From: Turritopsis dohrnii
Taxonomy: Eukaryota; Cnidaria; Hydrozoa; Anthoathecata; Oceaniidae
Direction: 5' to 3'
Length of the DNA stretch: 64,000 bases
Assembly: GCA_027922465.2 (NCBI GenBank)
Contig: BQMF02000818.1
Location: forward strand, 27,807 to 91,806
In this document: piece after piece, positions 12,137-24,379 of the stretch
Position numbering within the stretch: position 1 is the stretch's first letter
Layout of the letters: each line of letters opens with the position of its first letter
Program-made: the position numbers and the translations under genes
The notes under the pieces: model-generated
Databases searched by the model: none
What the model saw: only the letters and a program-made list of their open reading frames with translations
What the model was told of the DNA's origin: nothing

Positions 12137-12314
12137 AGTAATTGTTTATTTGCCATTTTAAAGAAGCACATTACAAATCAGCATAAAAGTATGATAATTT
12201 TAATGGCTGGAGACCATACATATAGCCAAAGGCTAGACAAGGGCATGGCCACCAATAATTTAACAGTTGGATCAATAGACTACCATAAACAAGTAAAAAC
12301 TAATTTGCGAAAAA

Positions 12315-15300
12315 TCAATAGTTAATAAAAGTGATGCTTTTGAAGAGTTCGATTAAGTTGTGCTTAGAGATGCTAGATAGGTCTGATTCTGGACAATGCA
12401 ACTGAAACTCATTCCATTGAACAACAGACTGGTAGATAACAGAGTTTAAACCAAATTTAGTGGTATTGCATTTAGGTCTTGATAAGAGTCCCAATAAATT
12501 ACCCCTGGTGTTGTGACAATGTGGATATTTACTTAGATTGTAAGTATTAATTAGAGCTGGAGGTGCAGAGTTAGAGAGTATGTGAAAAGTAGAGATAATG
12601 TTAAGAAGTTTAACTAGATCAGAGAATTTTAGAATTTTAAGATTACGAAATAAAATAGATGAAGGAGAGTTAAATTCAGAGAAGGTAATCAATCTCATAC
12701 TTTGCTTCTGAAGTCTAGAGATTCTAAGGCAAGGTGAGTTTCCCCAAACCTGACAGGCATATCTCATGTGAGTGTCAAAGAATGAAAAATAAACTTGAAG
12801 AAGAATAGATCTTGAGATAAAATGTCGAAGTTTAGAGATGATACCATTTGCTTTCCTTAATTTTACACATAACAATTCAAGGTGTTTTTTCCATGAAAGA
12901 GTGTTATCTAAGTGAACACCAAGATATTTGACTGAGTCATTGAGATCAAGGGGATGACCATTTAGTATAAGCCGTATATTGTAGTTGGGAATCTTATGTG
13001 AGCCATGGAATAATAAGACTTCTGTCTTAGGAACATTCAGAGAGATCTTGTTAGCGCATAACCATTTGAAAAGTCTCCTTAGATCTAAGTTAAGACGTTT
13101 TTCTATAACCTTAAGGGAGGAATTTGAATAAAGAATACAGGTATCATCAGCAAATAAAGTAGCTACACTAAAGATAAGAGAGTTAGGGAGATCATTAATA
13201 TAAATGATAAACAGCAAAGGTCCCAGAACTGATCCTTGAGGAACACCGTGAAAAACTTCCTTAAAATCTGATTTTTTACCATTTAGATACACATACTGTT
13301 TTCTCCCAGTTAAATAAGATTGGATCCAACGCTTACACTTACCTCTGATACCATAGAGTTCAAGTTTGCGTAACAGGATGTTTATGTCAACTGTATCAAA
13401 AGCTTTTCGCAGATCAATGAACACCCCACAAGAAAATAGTCCAGTATCAAGTGATTTTCTGATAGTTTCGGTAAGGGTAATTAAGGTTTGAGTTGTGGAA
13501 TGTGATTTTCTAAATCCAAATTGTCTGTTAAATATTAGGTTGTGTTTAAGAAGAAAGGAATTAAGTCTTGTGTGAACCAATTTTTCAAAAATTTTATCAA
13601 TATTAGAAAGTAGTGAAATAGGCCGATAATTATTCACATCAAGATTAGAACCTTTGTTCTTGAAAACAGGTATTACTTTGACTAATTTAAGAGTGTCTGG
13701 AAATATACCTGTTTCAAAAGTTAGGTTGATTAAAGATGATAAAACACTAGCAAGTTCATTTGGGACACAATCAAAAATTTGTCTTGGAATACTATTGTCA
13801 CCAGTACTTTTGGAATGGTTTAGGGTTTTGAAAGTTTTAAGCATTTCAGCATGAGTTACAGCTCTAAAAAAACAGGAATCAGGTGAAGGATTTCCAATTA
13901 AAAAGTCTTCAAAATTACCAAAGTTTGGAATTTTGTCTTGCAAATTTTGCGCAATAGAGCTAAAATAATCATTAAAAGCACTGGCGACCGTAGTTTGGTC
14001 GTTAACAATATTGTTATTCAAAATCAAGAGAAATATTAGCATTATTTTTATTTTTAGAACTATGGATTATACCATTAATGCCTTTCCAAAGTTTTTTTGA
14101 GTTTTTGATGTTATTTTCGAAGAATGTTTTGTAATACATATTTTTACTAGTTTTTATAAGTTTAACGATAGTGTTACGATAAAATTTATATTTAATGTGT
14201 AGTTCATTTTTTATGTTATTGTTCTTACAATTAATGAATTGTTTTAAAAGAACATCACGTTTAAGTATTGATTTACGTATACCCTTAGTTATCCAAGGTT
14301 TGGTCTTATCAAGGATTTGTTTTTTGGACATCTCTCTTATGGGAGTGAATTGATCTACGAGAAAATTAAGTTTATCAAAGAATAGATCAAAAGAGACATT
14401 TGGATCTTTTGCATCAAGTTTCATGAAGGAATCCCAGTTGATTGATTGAAAATATTTTCTAAATTTTTCAGCATCAAAGTTTTTCCAATCTTTGTAAGTT
14501 TTAGGGATATTATTGGTTTGTTTTTTATTTGATTTATCTAATAGTACAAATTGGGCCAGATGGTCAGAAATGCCTGAAATAAGATTACCTGAGATAGACT
14601 TGTAAGAATGGGGAGAAATAAAAATGTTATCAATCAGTGTCTGTGAGTTATTACTAATCCTAGTAGGTAAATTGATATATGGTAATACAAGAAAGCTACT
14701 TAAAGTGTCAATAAAGTTAGTGACAGAATTTTCACTAGAACTTAATAGATTCAAATTAAAATCACCTAAGAGAACAAGTAACTTACCTTGGCGATTGACA
14801 ATTTCTAAGATGGGAAGAAGAAACTTATTTGTAAATTCAATTGGTGATAAGGCATGATGTCTGTATATTGATCCCACTACAATATTAGGCTTATTTTTTA
14901 CCTGGATTTCAGCAAATGTTGATTCCAATAATTTTGAAGCATACATAATATTCTCAAGATCAGGTCTTCTAAAAGATGTAAGTTTATCGGAAATAAAGAG
15001 AAGGGTGCCACCATGGTTTGCTTCAGTAACAGTGACATGAGATTGATAATTAGAAATTACAGGAAAATAAGGAGAAGTTGATAGAATACATGTTTCACTC
15101 AGCCCTATTACATCAAATTCAAAATTAAGAGAATCAAGAAAAAGTTCTAAACTATCAAGATGTAAATTTAAAGAATTGATGTTTAAATGGAAGAATGAAT
15201 AAGAAGAGGTATTGCAAATAGCTGAATTAGAAATCATAGTTTTAAAGGAAAGTTCATCATAATACTTACAATTTAACGTTTCCAGATTGTCAAAATTTTG

Positions 15301-15576
15301 AGAAGTGTGTTGGGAGGAAAGAGTACTTAAAGACGGGTCAGGTTCAGGTTCAGGTTCAGGTTCAGGTTCAGTATTGAATGGAAAAAGCAGACAGCTACAC
15401 CTATAACAGAACCAGGCCTCACTATCATCTGTTTCAATGAGCTTATTGAAATCACTAGTGCTAAGACGATTACATTTGGGATGAACCCAGTGTTCACAAA
15501 AGTTACAAAAAATAGCATCACTTTTAATTGGTTTATCGCAAATAGAACATGGATCACTATCCACTTCAACAGACAT
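12315..15576 (-). CDS. LINE ORF2: PHD-like finger, endonuclease, reverse transcriptase (one frameshift)
   Basis: Upstream part 15576-14014 (520 codons) and downstream part 14042-12315 (575 codons) differ by one nucleotide near 14020, the only visible lesion in about 1,090 codons. Residues 9-60 form a PHD-like finger (CSICDKPIKSDAIFCNFCEHW...CYRCSC), followed by an (EP)n linker coded by a CAGGTT hexamer repeat at about 15339-15371. The apurinic-type endonuclease follows (FFHLNINSLNLHLDSL, DVIGLSET, LLVLLGDFNLNLL, SGISDHLAQ). After the frameshift comes the reverse transcriptase: NYRPISLLSNIDKIFEKLV, FRKSHSTTQTL, VPQGSVLGPLLFIIYINDLP and the catalytic LFADDTC box, then a CR1/Jockey-type C-terminus (RHFISRSILLQVYFSFFDTH). 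The enzyme nicks target DNA and copies LINE RNA there. A recent indel or sequencing error could explain the shift. Confidence 0.9.
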
Positions 15577-15677
15577 GAAATCAAAATGATAATTGTTTCT
15601 CGAGCCAAAACTTGTAATAAAAAAAAAATAGAATAAAGTATCAAGATGTCTTAAAACAATTAATAGAGAAAAAGAAT

Positions 15678-16595
15678 CTATTCTAAAAGTTCTTTTTGTT
15701 CAGGAAAATTACTAAGAAGGTCGTTAAGATGCGTAATTTTCATGACTTCATCATAGTCAAGAAATCTAATGTAAATTGTACCATTAAAAACCCAGAATGA
15801 ATCGATTAGTTTATTCTGATGGAGAGTTTTAACTTTTCCCCAGAGATAACGATAATAGTTGCAAAGATTGTTATTGATGTAAATTTTGTCGGCAAGATCA
15901 GCTTTTTTATAGATGTCATGAGAACGGAAGTTTTTACCTTTCTTGAGAAGTTTTTCAGCGAATATTCTGTTTACAAATCGAACGATAGTGCGTTTAGGGC
16001 CTTTTTGATTAGGTTTTTTTCGAAGTCGATGACAAGCTTCAATATCATTTGTTGAAATGTTGATATCAACTGCCTTTGCTATTTTGATAACTTTATCTTC
16101 TAAATCCTCATCACCGACTGAGTCTGGTATTCCAACAATCTCTATGTTGTTTCTTCTTATGTATTGCTGAACTTCCGCGGTGTCTCTTTCTACCTCAATA
16201 AATTCCTCATAGTCTGCTTTCTCGTCTTTAAATACTTTCAAATCATGTTGGATTTTTTTAATGATTACATCTTTTTCCGACAGTTCAGATTTCAGTTCCT
16301 TTATTTCAGATTTGAGAGCAGTATTTTCATTTTGCAGTTTTATCAAAAGTTCCTCTTTTACTGTGTCAATCTTAGAATATAAATCTGATTTTATAATCCT
16401 CAATTCATAATAAATCATCTCAAGTGTAATTTCTTGATCATCGTGAATAAAATTATTTATCGAGTCGTGAAATACCTCATTCTCATCAGATGGAATATCT
16501 TCTACAGTATCAGTATCAGTATCTTCTACAGTATCAGCTTTGTCTTCGACAGTATTGACAACATTTCTCTGTGAACTTCTCGTTGATGCTACCAT
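15678..16595 (-). CDS. LINE ORF1 protein (coiled coil plus RRM-like)
   Basis: 305 codons, intact, ATG chosen as the first in frame. Residues 1-60 are acidic with a VEDT(D) repeat. About residues 75-135 are a Lys/Glu/Leu-rich coiled coil (KEELLIKLQNENTALKSEIK), which in this class drives trimerisation. RRNNIEIVGIPDSVGDEDLE at about residue 165 begins the RRM-like nucleic-acid-binding domain, and a basic C-terminal domain follows (ACHRLRKK, RTIVRFVNR). The layout is that of L1-type ORF1p nucleic-acid chaperones, also found in several CR1/L2-like elements. The protein would bind LINE RNA in the cytoplasm. It sits 101 bp upstream of ORF2 on the same transcript. Confidence 0.85.
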   Translation of the reverse strand: MVASTRSSQRNVVNTVEDKADTVEDTDTDTVEDIPSDENEVFHDSINNFIHDDQEITLEMIYYELRIIKSDLYSKIDTVKEELLIKLQNENTALKSEIKELKSELSEKDVIIKKIQHDLKVFKDEKADYEEFIEVERDTAEVQQYIRRNNIEIVGIPDSVGDEDLEDKVIKIAKAVDINISTNDIEACHRLRKKPNQKGPKRTIVRFVNRIFAEKLLKKGKNFRSHDIYKKADLADKIYINNNLCNYYRYLWGKVKTLHQNKLIDSFWVFNGTIYIRFLDYDEVMKITHLNDLLSNFPEQKELLE

Positions 16596-16711
16596 CTTGT
16601 TACAATGTTTGGCTCGAGAAACGCCTACTTTTTACGCGCGAATCAACTTGACACGTCCGTACTTCACGAGGTTCATCTGTTATCAGGTGTATTGCGTATT
16701 TTTTAACTCTA

Positions 16712-16739
16712 AAGCAATTTCTAATCTGACCACACCTTA
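16712..16739 (-). repeat. Right member of 28-bp inverted repeat (possible TIR)
   Basis: Reverse complement of 5572-5599 with one mismatch; the core is CTAATCTGACCACACCTTA at 16721-16739. With the left member it brackets the PIN-like gene and the LINE. No target duplication longer than TA can be seen. Confidence 0.6.
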
Positions 16740-16943
16740 TTGGTCCAAGCATTTTAATTCTTGTAATGTAACAATCCCCTGTGCCAAGTTTTGAGCTTCA
16801 ACTGTAGTAGGAAATTCCTTTTCTAGAAAGTACCTGTGACATCATAATGACATCATCAGTACCAAATATGGCCTAAGAATTTTAACAATATCTCACCTCC
16901 CAAGTTTTAAGCCTCAGCCACAACTACAACTGCGGCTGTAAAG
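16740..16943. other. Non-coding; two diverged copies of a short unit
   Basis: CCAAGTTTT(G/A)AGC(T/C)TCA occurs at about 16780 and 16900, suggesting a diverged tandem unit of about 120 bp. No gene. Confidence 0.5.
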
Positions 16944-17121
16944 GTTTACTACATATAGCGGAGGCTTACTACATTTGTCGGAGTTACTACATTTGTTGTT
17001 GACTTTACTACATATAGCGTTACTACATTTGTCGTTGAATTTTACTACATATGACGGAGTTACTACATTTAGTGTTGAAAGTTTACTACATTTGTCGGAG
17101 TTACTACATTTGACGGTGTAA
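16944..17121. repeat. Minisatellite, unit about 18 bp
   Basis: Eight to ten imperfect copies of a unit like GTTACTACATTTGTCGGA, alternating with TTTACTACATATAGCG variants. The open minus-strand frame across it (repeats of KCSN/DKCSK) is created by the repeat. It lies exactly where the old Helitron Rep reading stops (about 17150), so it marks a junction. Confidence 0.85.
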
Positions 17122-17149
17122 CAGCATTTGATCAAATTTATTCAAGCTT

Positions 17150-19440
17150 TAGGATTTTGATTCCTCTAAGGCTTGCTTCAATGCCTTGCTTCAATGCCTT
17201 GGAGCACTCATCTTCTGATTTAGAAAGACATGTAGGTGATGGTTTTATAATGATTGAAAACAGGTTGGATATCCATGTTAGCTTCCCAAGCAGATAATCT
17301 TTCCATAAAGTAGTTGTTTTGGAAGAATTTGGTGGGTGACGTAAATAAATTTCATAATCTTTATCTTTTAAAATTGATGCCCTGTAATGCCCTGCTTAGT
17401 TTATCCAGAATCTCTGTGATTGTTCCAGGATTCTCGTAGTCATCACTTGATGGATCCATTATATAACGTTTTTTCAGCAGTAGAAATTCATCTATGTATT
17501 CTTTAACCTTATCTGACACAATTTTCCTGCCATCCGGTACCATTTCTTTTTCATCGGCATCCATATATTCAGGTAATGGACTGGAAATAATAGTACCATC
17601 TGTAAAAAAATGACCAAAGAGCTGTTCTTATGTTTCCGACAAGTTTTGGAATGAGTGTGAACTTGATATGTTTTAACCAATTCAAACAATTCCGGTTCAA
17701 GAACAGGATCTGGTTAATCAGCTCAAACAACTGCATCAACAAATGATTTGTATTCATCCTTGGATTTTTCAGTTTAAACAGGAGGATCTTTGAGCCATAA
17801 GAAAATATGTACATGTGGACTTCCCCTGACTTGAAATTCAACATGAATGATGTAGTAAGTCAACTTCCCCAAATTACCAGCTGCTACGATTTCTTTAAAG
17901 AATGTCTCGACACGATATTGAAAATGCCGAGCTAAAAAAAACGGATTTATGTTCAAAATGACACATTTATCTTTATAACTCATGTTGCGAATTTCGTTTT
18001 CCTAAAGATTCAGTTTATAAATTTGAATGCAACTCGGCCAACGTAAATCTGCACAGGATAATGTCATAAACAAAGTAGGAATACCAAGTTGCTTAACCAT
18101 TGCTAACACTTCCAACAGGAATTACTTCCAATAAACTGGAGTGCCCTTTACCTGGTTCATAAAGTTAAATGCTTCATCGTTTGCGATAAAAGTTCGGGCT
18201 GTTTCTTGAAAATTTTGTGATAACATACCAGCTGTAACATTACCACTGGACATTTTTTTCATGACAACATTGATCTTGTTGTGGAGATTTGTAGACTGGA
18301 CAACATGATTAGCAAAAGATATGTAATCTGCATCCAATGAAAGCTTTTGGCTGTAGTTTAGTAAACGCTGATTGAAATATTTAACCGGACTAATTGATAT
18401 ATTTCTTTCAACATTATATCCAAACTTGTGGTATGGAAACAAATGTGGAAATGCCATTTCATCAGCATATATAGGAATTGCTGTGCATCCTTCACCTGGA
18501 GCAATTATAACCAAGTCCTCATTAACATCAATAGGTATTTTATGTGTCATGACAGTCTCATTTGAAGCTGCTTGGTGCTTATCTAAGAGATTTTCGTCTG
18601 TTTCATTTTCATTTTCATCAGCTATTCCATCAGTGGCTTCACCCACATCATCAGCAAGATTCAACACACCCTCAATGTTAGACATATGAACCAATACATT
18701 GATGTACAAATGATTGTTATCTTTCAAAAAGTCCAAAGCTTGCACAATTAAGTTTAGTCTAACAGGTTTGAAGAACATGGCCATGATACATCAATTTTCG
18801 TTTTAATTTCAACACTAATAAACCATTGCTATCAGCAGGCCTGGACGAAACATTGCTTACAGTTTCAGTATCTAGCGGAACATTACAAATCGCTCCTTTA
18901 ACCTTGGGGAAATTTCCTTTTGGCATTATGACAACTTTCTTGAATAGAATTCGCTTTGAAATGAGAACTTTTTCCAATCGATTTATGTCAGCTAGATGTT
19001 GCGGCAAATCATAAACTTCCAGTTTGTTCCAAACAGCTTGAGTGGGGATCTTTTCCCCCAACAGCTTCTGATAACAAGTAATACAAATATATGGCACGCT
19101 GTCAAAACTTAAAACAATTGAAAATTGAAAATCATCAGTTTCAATATATTTATTTCTATCAAAAGAGACAACTGATCGCTTATACAAACAACGATTACAT
19201 GAAACACAAATATAGTAAGGTCCAAACCATTTGTGTGAATGATTGAATTCGTTTTTCTGCTGTATTAAATAAATTCCTTTTAGCTAAAGCGTATCTTTCC
19301 CTTTTACTTCTAAACATTTCATGATGCTCATCAGTTTCTTTTCTATCAAAATATTTCTGATACAGTTTGGACAATAGGTTTGTATGCTGTGGACTGCCAT
19401 TCATGGATGTATATTTTGCTTTAGCCGATTCTTTTACCAT
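17150..19440 (-). pseudogene. Old Helitron: zinc-finger region and Rep (HUH) domain, degenerate
   Basis: Read from 19440 downwards on the minus strand. ESAKAKYTS...LYQKYFDRKETDEHHE, then RIQSFTQMV and, after a frameshift, GPYYICVSCNRCLYKRSV (about 19205-19150) with a C-x2-C pair. Next IPTQAVWNKLEVYDLPQHLA and MPKGNFPKVKGAICNVP (about 18930), typical of the segment before the Rep domain. Then a region ending in APGEGCTAIPIYADEMAFPHLFP (about 18500), and the Rep core ILNINPFFLARHFQYRVETFF...HVEFQVRGSPHVHIFLWLKDPP (17950-17775), the last containing the HxH pair of HUH nucleases. NYFMERLSAWEANMDIQPVFNHYK (about 17310-17240) follows, then sequence is lost at about 17150. At least four frameshifts or stops. 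It is older than the Helitrons at 19.6-26.5 kb and belongs to a different lineage. Confidence 0.82.
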
Positions 19441-20207
19441 TTCCTTACTTTCTCTATATAATAGACCTTTTTGGAAAATACGTCACAGCAGATCTTAAAC
19501 CAAATAATAATGACATTTGTGTTGTTTTTGAAAAGAAAAGATACCCGAGAGGAAACCTTACACAAACTTTTTTATGATTCTTAATTACATCTATATATTA
19601 ATAGCCAATTCTCTGTCTGTCTGTTTGTTTGTTTGTAAGTCACGCAAAATGGTAGATTTCGCTTCGAAAGAAATCTTCGAAAGAAATCGGGGATCTGCAA
19701 CAGAGAGATCGCGGAGATATGAAGAAAATTAGGGGGTAAAAACGGAAAAAAATGGCTTCTAAAAAATAGCGATAATTGCATGAAATTGTAATATTTTTAA
19801 CTGAAATATATGTACATGAGTAATATAAGTCAATTTATAACTTAATATTCCCACAATACTTAAGAATGACCTTTAGTGAATCCACTTTTAAGCGTTTGTT
19901 AACCCCCGTTCAATGTCATGGCAACAATTGGAAACTGATCAGGTTTGCTTTGAACAAATTTTCATATATTCGCGCGAAAAGAAAGTGAAGAAAGTTGAGA
20001 AAAAACGATCATTTCGTTTGCCTAAAGACAACAAAGGAAAGTTGTGTTTGCTTTTTTGTTTATTGTTGTCTATTTAGCTAGGTAAACTGACAAAAAACAC
20101 AAGGCCTGTTGTGTTTTTATTTTTGTGGTGATAATAAAAATTATATAAATAGATATATACATTCCTGTATAGATTGTTCTTTTGTTTGAGTTTTTTCTCA
20201 ACGAGTT

Positions 20208-23200
20208 ATGAATTCTGATCATGACTATGGCATCCCTCAAAGGTTTGCATTGCCTAGATCACAATTTGATAGAGATGTAGTTGATGCACGGCAACAACAT
20301 CAACAACAACAACCCCCTGCTGATGACCCTCAACAACGTCGTCGCATTAGAAATGCTGAACGACAAAGGAGATACCGTGCAAATCAAAGTGAGATTCGTG
20401 CTCAATTGAGAAGGGAGAGGGATGCACAACTTCAAAGACAGCGACGGGCTAACGAGCAACCTGAGCAAGTTGCTGCTCGACTTGAAGCGCAAGCTCACCG
20501 ACAACAGGCGGTAAGAGATAATGAGCAACCTGATCAAGTAGCTGCTCGACTTGAAGCGCAAGCTCACCGACAACAGGCGTTAAGAGATAATGAGCAACCT
20601 GATCAAGTAGCTGCTCGACTTGAAGAACAAGCCCTCCGACAACAGTCGCTAAGAGATCATGAGCAACCCGAACAAACTGCTGCTCGACGTGCAACTGATG
20701 CTCAACATCACCAACTTCTGAGAAACAATGAGCAACCTAAACAAGCTGCTGCTCGACGTGCAACTGATGCTCAACAACACCTAACAGCATATGTCCGAAA
20801 CAGACGAGTGCGCAGGGCTCGCTTTTTAAATGCTGCACGGATTGATATTGAAAACAATAATTTACCTGACATTCATTCTTTAGGTGAATTTAACATTTTA
20901 TGTGAACATTGTGGAGCAATCAAATTCGACCGTGAAACTAATTTTAAATGTTGCACAAATGGAAAGGTACAACTTCCTAATTTATTAGATTATCCGCCTG
21001 AGTTAAGGAATCTTTTACTTGATGATTCTGCACTGGGTAAACATTTCCGTAAGTGTAAGAGTTTATAATAATGCATTTAGTTTTGCTTCTCTGTCAGCTA
21101 ATCTACGTCCGCCCCCAGGAAATGGTCCTCCATGTTTTAGGATATGTGGACAACTGCTACATAGGTATGGAGCACTGCATCCTAATGAAAACCAAGTGCC
21201 TATGTTTAGCCAACTGTATATTATCGAAGCTGGAGGAAGCTGCCCATGAACGAAACCTCCGTGCGGGTAATATCGTTGTATTGCCATCTACCTTTTCAGG
21301 TTCACCGAGAAATATGCACCAATTGTACCTAGATGCTATGGCATTAGTTTCAAAACAAGGTAAACCAGATTTATTTTTAACTTTTACATGCAATCCTAAA
21401 TGGCCTGAAATTGTTCAAAATCTTTTGCCTGGTCAAACCGCATCAGATAGGCCAGATCTGGTTGCACGAGTATTCAAATTGAAGTTGGAAACTCTTAAAA
21501 ACGATATTATCAAAGATTCTGTTCTAGGTGTGTCTGTAGCACAGGTGGATGTTATAGAATTTCAGAAAAGGGGTCTACCTCATGTGCACATGCTGTTGCA
21601 TCTTGGCAACGAATTTAAGTTGCGCAATGGTGATGACATTGATTCATTGATATCAGCACGAATTCCAAATCGCGATCAAGAACCAGAACTTTATGAAATC
21701 ATCAAATCCTGCATGGTCCATGGTCCATGTGGCCATTTGAATGTGTCTTCACCGTGTATGCAAGATGGTAAGTGCAGCAAAAATTTTCCAAAGCAATTCA
21801 ACAATGGAACTGTTTTAAATGTGGATGGCTATCCTTTATATCACCGACCAGATGACGGAAGAACTGTTCGAATTCAGAATATGGATCTTGACAACAGATG
21901 GATCGTCCCACACAATCCTTTCCTCAGCAAAAAGTACAATGCACATATAAACCTAGAGGCCTGTGTTTCCATTAAAAGTGTCAAGTATTTGTACAAATAC
22001 ATTTACAAAGGACACGATACTGCTCATATTGAAATCAATGAGCGAATAGATCACGACGAAATCAAAACTTTTTTAGATGCGAGGTATGTATCTGCTCCAG
22101 AAGCTGTGTGGCGTTTATGCTCTTTTCCAATGCACACTCAAAGTCATGCAATTTTACGACTTCCTGTTCACCTTCCAAATGAGCAGCAGATTTTTTTCAG
22201 AGAAGGACAGGAACAAGCAGCACTGGAAAGAGGACAAGAGCACACTAAGTTAACTGCTTGGTTCGAATTGAATCGTGTTGACGAACAGGCACGTCAATAT
22301 TTATATCCTGATATCCCCCACCATTATGTGTTTCAAACACGACAACGTAAGTGGGTGACACGTCAGCGTGGAGCAGAAAAAATTGTAAGTAGAATGTACA
22401 ATGCTAGCATTCGGCAGGGTGAAAGGTATTTCTTACGTGTGCTGTTGTTACATGTTCCTGGTGCGACTTCCTTTGAATACCTTAGAACTGTTAATGGGAT
22501 TTTATATAGATCTTTTAGGGAAGCGTGTATTGCACTTGGACTATTGGATGACGATACTTTGTGGATACGAACCATGGAAGAACTTGGCGAATCAGCAACT
22601 CCCTCTAAAATTCGCAAAGCGTTCTCTTTCATTCTGATCCATGGAGAGCCAAGCAATCCAGCTGCGTTGTGGGAAAGATTTCGTGCTCACATGATTGAAG
22701 ATTTTTTGAGACACCAGCCGGAAGTACAAGCAGAGCAGTCAGCTCTTGGAAAAATTCAGGAAGTCCTGCAGCAATTTGGTAGGGTTGTTACTGACTTTGA
22801 TTTACCGGGTTTTGAACAAGCTATTGCTGACAATCTACCAAATGCTGATGAAATGAGGGAAGAGGCCATCAGCATGAGGAACACGTTGAATGTTGACCAA
22901 CTTGCTGTTGCTGATGCAGTCCTAGACGCAGTGGCAACAAACGACAATAATAATGCAAAAGTTTTCTTCCTTGATGGACCCGGTGGAACAGGTAAAACTT
23001 TCACGTACAATTACATCATTCGTGAGGTTATTGGAAGAAACCTATCAGTAAGTACGTGTGCATGGACTGGAATTGCAGCAACACTGTTACAAAATGGTAA
23101 GACAGTCCATTCTCTTTTTAAATTACCTGTTCCTGTATTGGACAATTCAACATGCAATGTCAAGCCTAACAGTAGGCATGCCGATTTCTTATGTAGTCAG

Positions 23201-24274
23201 CATATTTTGATATTTGATGAGGCAAGTATGATTCCTAAGCATGCACTTGAGGCTATTGATAGAATGTTCAGAGATATCTGTAACAGTGATGTGCCTTTTG
23301 CTGGAAAGGTTGTTCTTTTAGGTGGTGATTTTAGACAGACTCTTCCAGTAGTGAAAAGAGGCAGACCAGCTCAGATAGTGGAAGCATGCATCAAGAGCTC
23401 TGTCTTGTGGCCAATAGTGCAAATCTTTCATCTAAATGTCAACATGAGAGCTGCACCTGGAGAAAGGCGATTTGCAGAATTCCTACTTGAATTAGGAAGT
23501 GGAACAATACCGAAAAAAGTGGATGAGCCATTTAAAGACTCCATCGAAATTCCGCACGAATGTGTTGTGCACGAAAATAATGATATTGTCCATTCTATTT
23601 TTAGTGATGCTGGAGGAGAGGATATGTCGAGTCGTGTAATTCTGACACCAACCAATGATGAGGCTTTAGTAATTAATGAACGGATTCTTCAGGGAATGCC
23701 TGGTGAAACAGCCACGTACTTTAGCGTCGATTCTGTTGTTTCTGATGAGCAAGAAGAGATTGACCTGTATCCGATGGAGTTCATCAATTCGCTTACTCCT
23801 TCTGGAATGCCTCCACACCGGTTGAACTTGAAAGTCAACAGTATAGTGATGCTGCTGCGAAATTTATCATTGAAGGACGGTTTATGCAACGGCACCCGAT
23901 TAGTCATCCGTAATCTCCGAGAGAATATCCTTGATTGTGAAGTGCTGACGGGTATCTCCGCTGGAAATCGGGTGCTCATTCCTAGAGTAACATTGTGTCC
24001 CAACGATACCAACCTTCCGTTTCAGCTGAAGCGTACACAATTTCCTCTCCGTTTGTCCTACGCAATAACCATAAACAAAAGTCAAGGTCAGACTTTTGAA
24101 CGGGTTGGTATTTACATGCAAAGGCCTTGCTTCAGTCACGGTCAACTGTATGTTGCATTTTCACGAACACGACGCTTTGAAGCGGTGAAAGTAAAGGTTT
24201 GTAGAACTTTGCAGCAAGGCTATGTTAGAGAGAGATGCTACACTAGAAATGTAGTCTACCAACAGGTATTATGA
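20208..24274 (+). CDS. Helitron replication initiator-helicase (RepHel), two frameshifts
   Basis: Three frames make one protein of about 1,355 residues: 20208-21060, 21060-21240, 21240-24274, each junction a 1-nt shift; the rest is intact. The N-terminus is rich in Gln/Arg with four or five copies of a unit like NEQPDQVAARLEAQAHRQQ (20455-20780). A Cys-His finger follows (NILCEHCGAIKF...CCTNGKVQLP). The Rep domain has YNNAFSFASL, FLTFTCNPKWPEI, FQKRGLPHVHMLLH (HUH histidines, about 21560-21600) and YLYKYIYKGHD with the two catalytic tyrosines (about 21990). The PIF1-like helicase has Walker A FLDGPGGTGKTFTYN (about 22970), IFDEASMIPK (Walker B), LGGDFRQTLPV, and C-terminal LRLSYAITINKSQGQTFERV with YVAFSRTRR. 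The protein would nick, unwind and strand-transfer the element. ATG at 20208 is the first in frame. Confidence 0.9.
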
Positions 24275-24379
24275 ATATTTTTACCTTGCTAAAATATTTG
24301 TGCAATTGATATTAAATGTTTTGAATTGAAACTTTACGCAAAGTTAATGAGGAGGCATCACATTGCATTACCTGAAAAT

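Larger units (their letters stand above)
12137..16610 (-). mobile_element. Near full-length LINE with ORF1 and ORF2 (CR1/L2-like)
   Basis: Minus-strand element with ORF1 (16595-15678), a short spacer, ORF2 (15576-12315, one frameshift) and a 3'UTR of about 180 bp ending near 12137. A second truncated copy at 41.75-42.55 kb shares the 3'UTR almost base for base and carries a (TAC)n-like tail, which helps place the 3' end. The 5' boundary is uncertain: sequence beyond the ORF1 start at 16595 runs into the inverted-repeat flank at 16712-16739. It would have inserted close behind the PIN-like gene. It is the best preserved retrotransposon in the window. Confidence 0.85.

Noticed and set aside
16914..17135. 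Cys/Lys/Ser-rich minus-strand frame as a knottin- or zinc-finger-like protein
   Set aside because: The Cys pattern is generated by the 18-bp minisatellite period.
20259..20694. Minus-strand repetitive frames under the Helitron N-terminus
   Set aside because: They are shadows of the Gln/Arg repeats of the RepHel protein on the plus strand.
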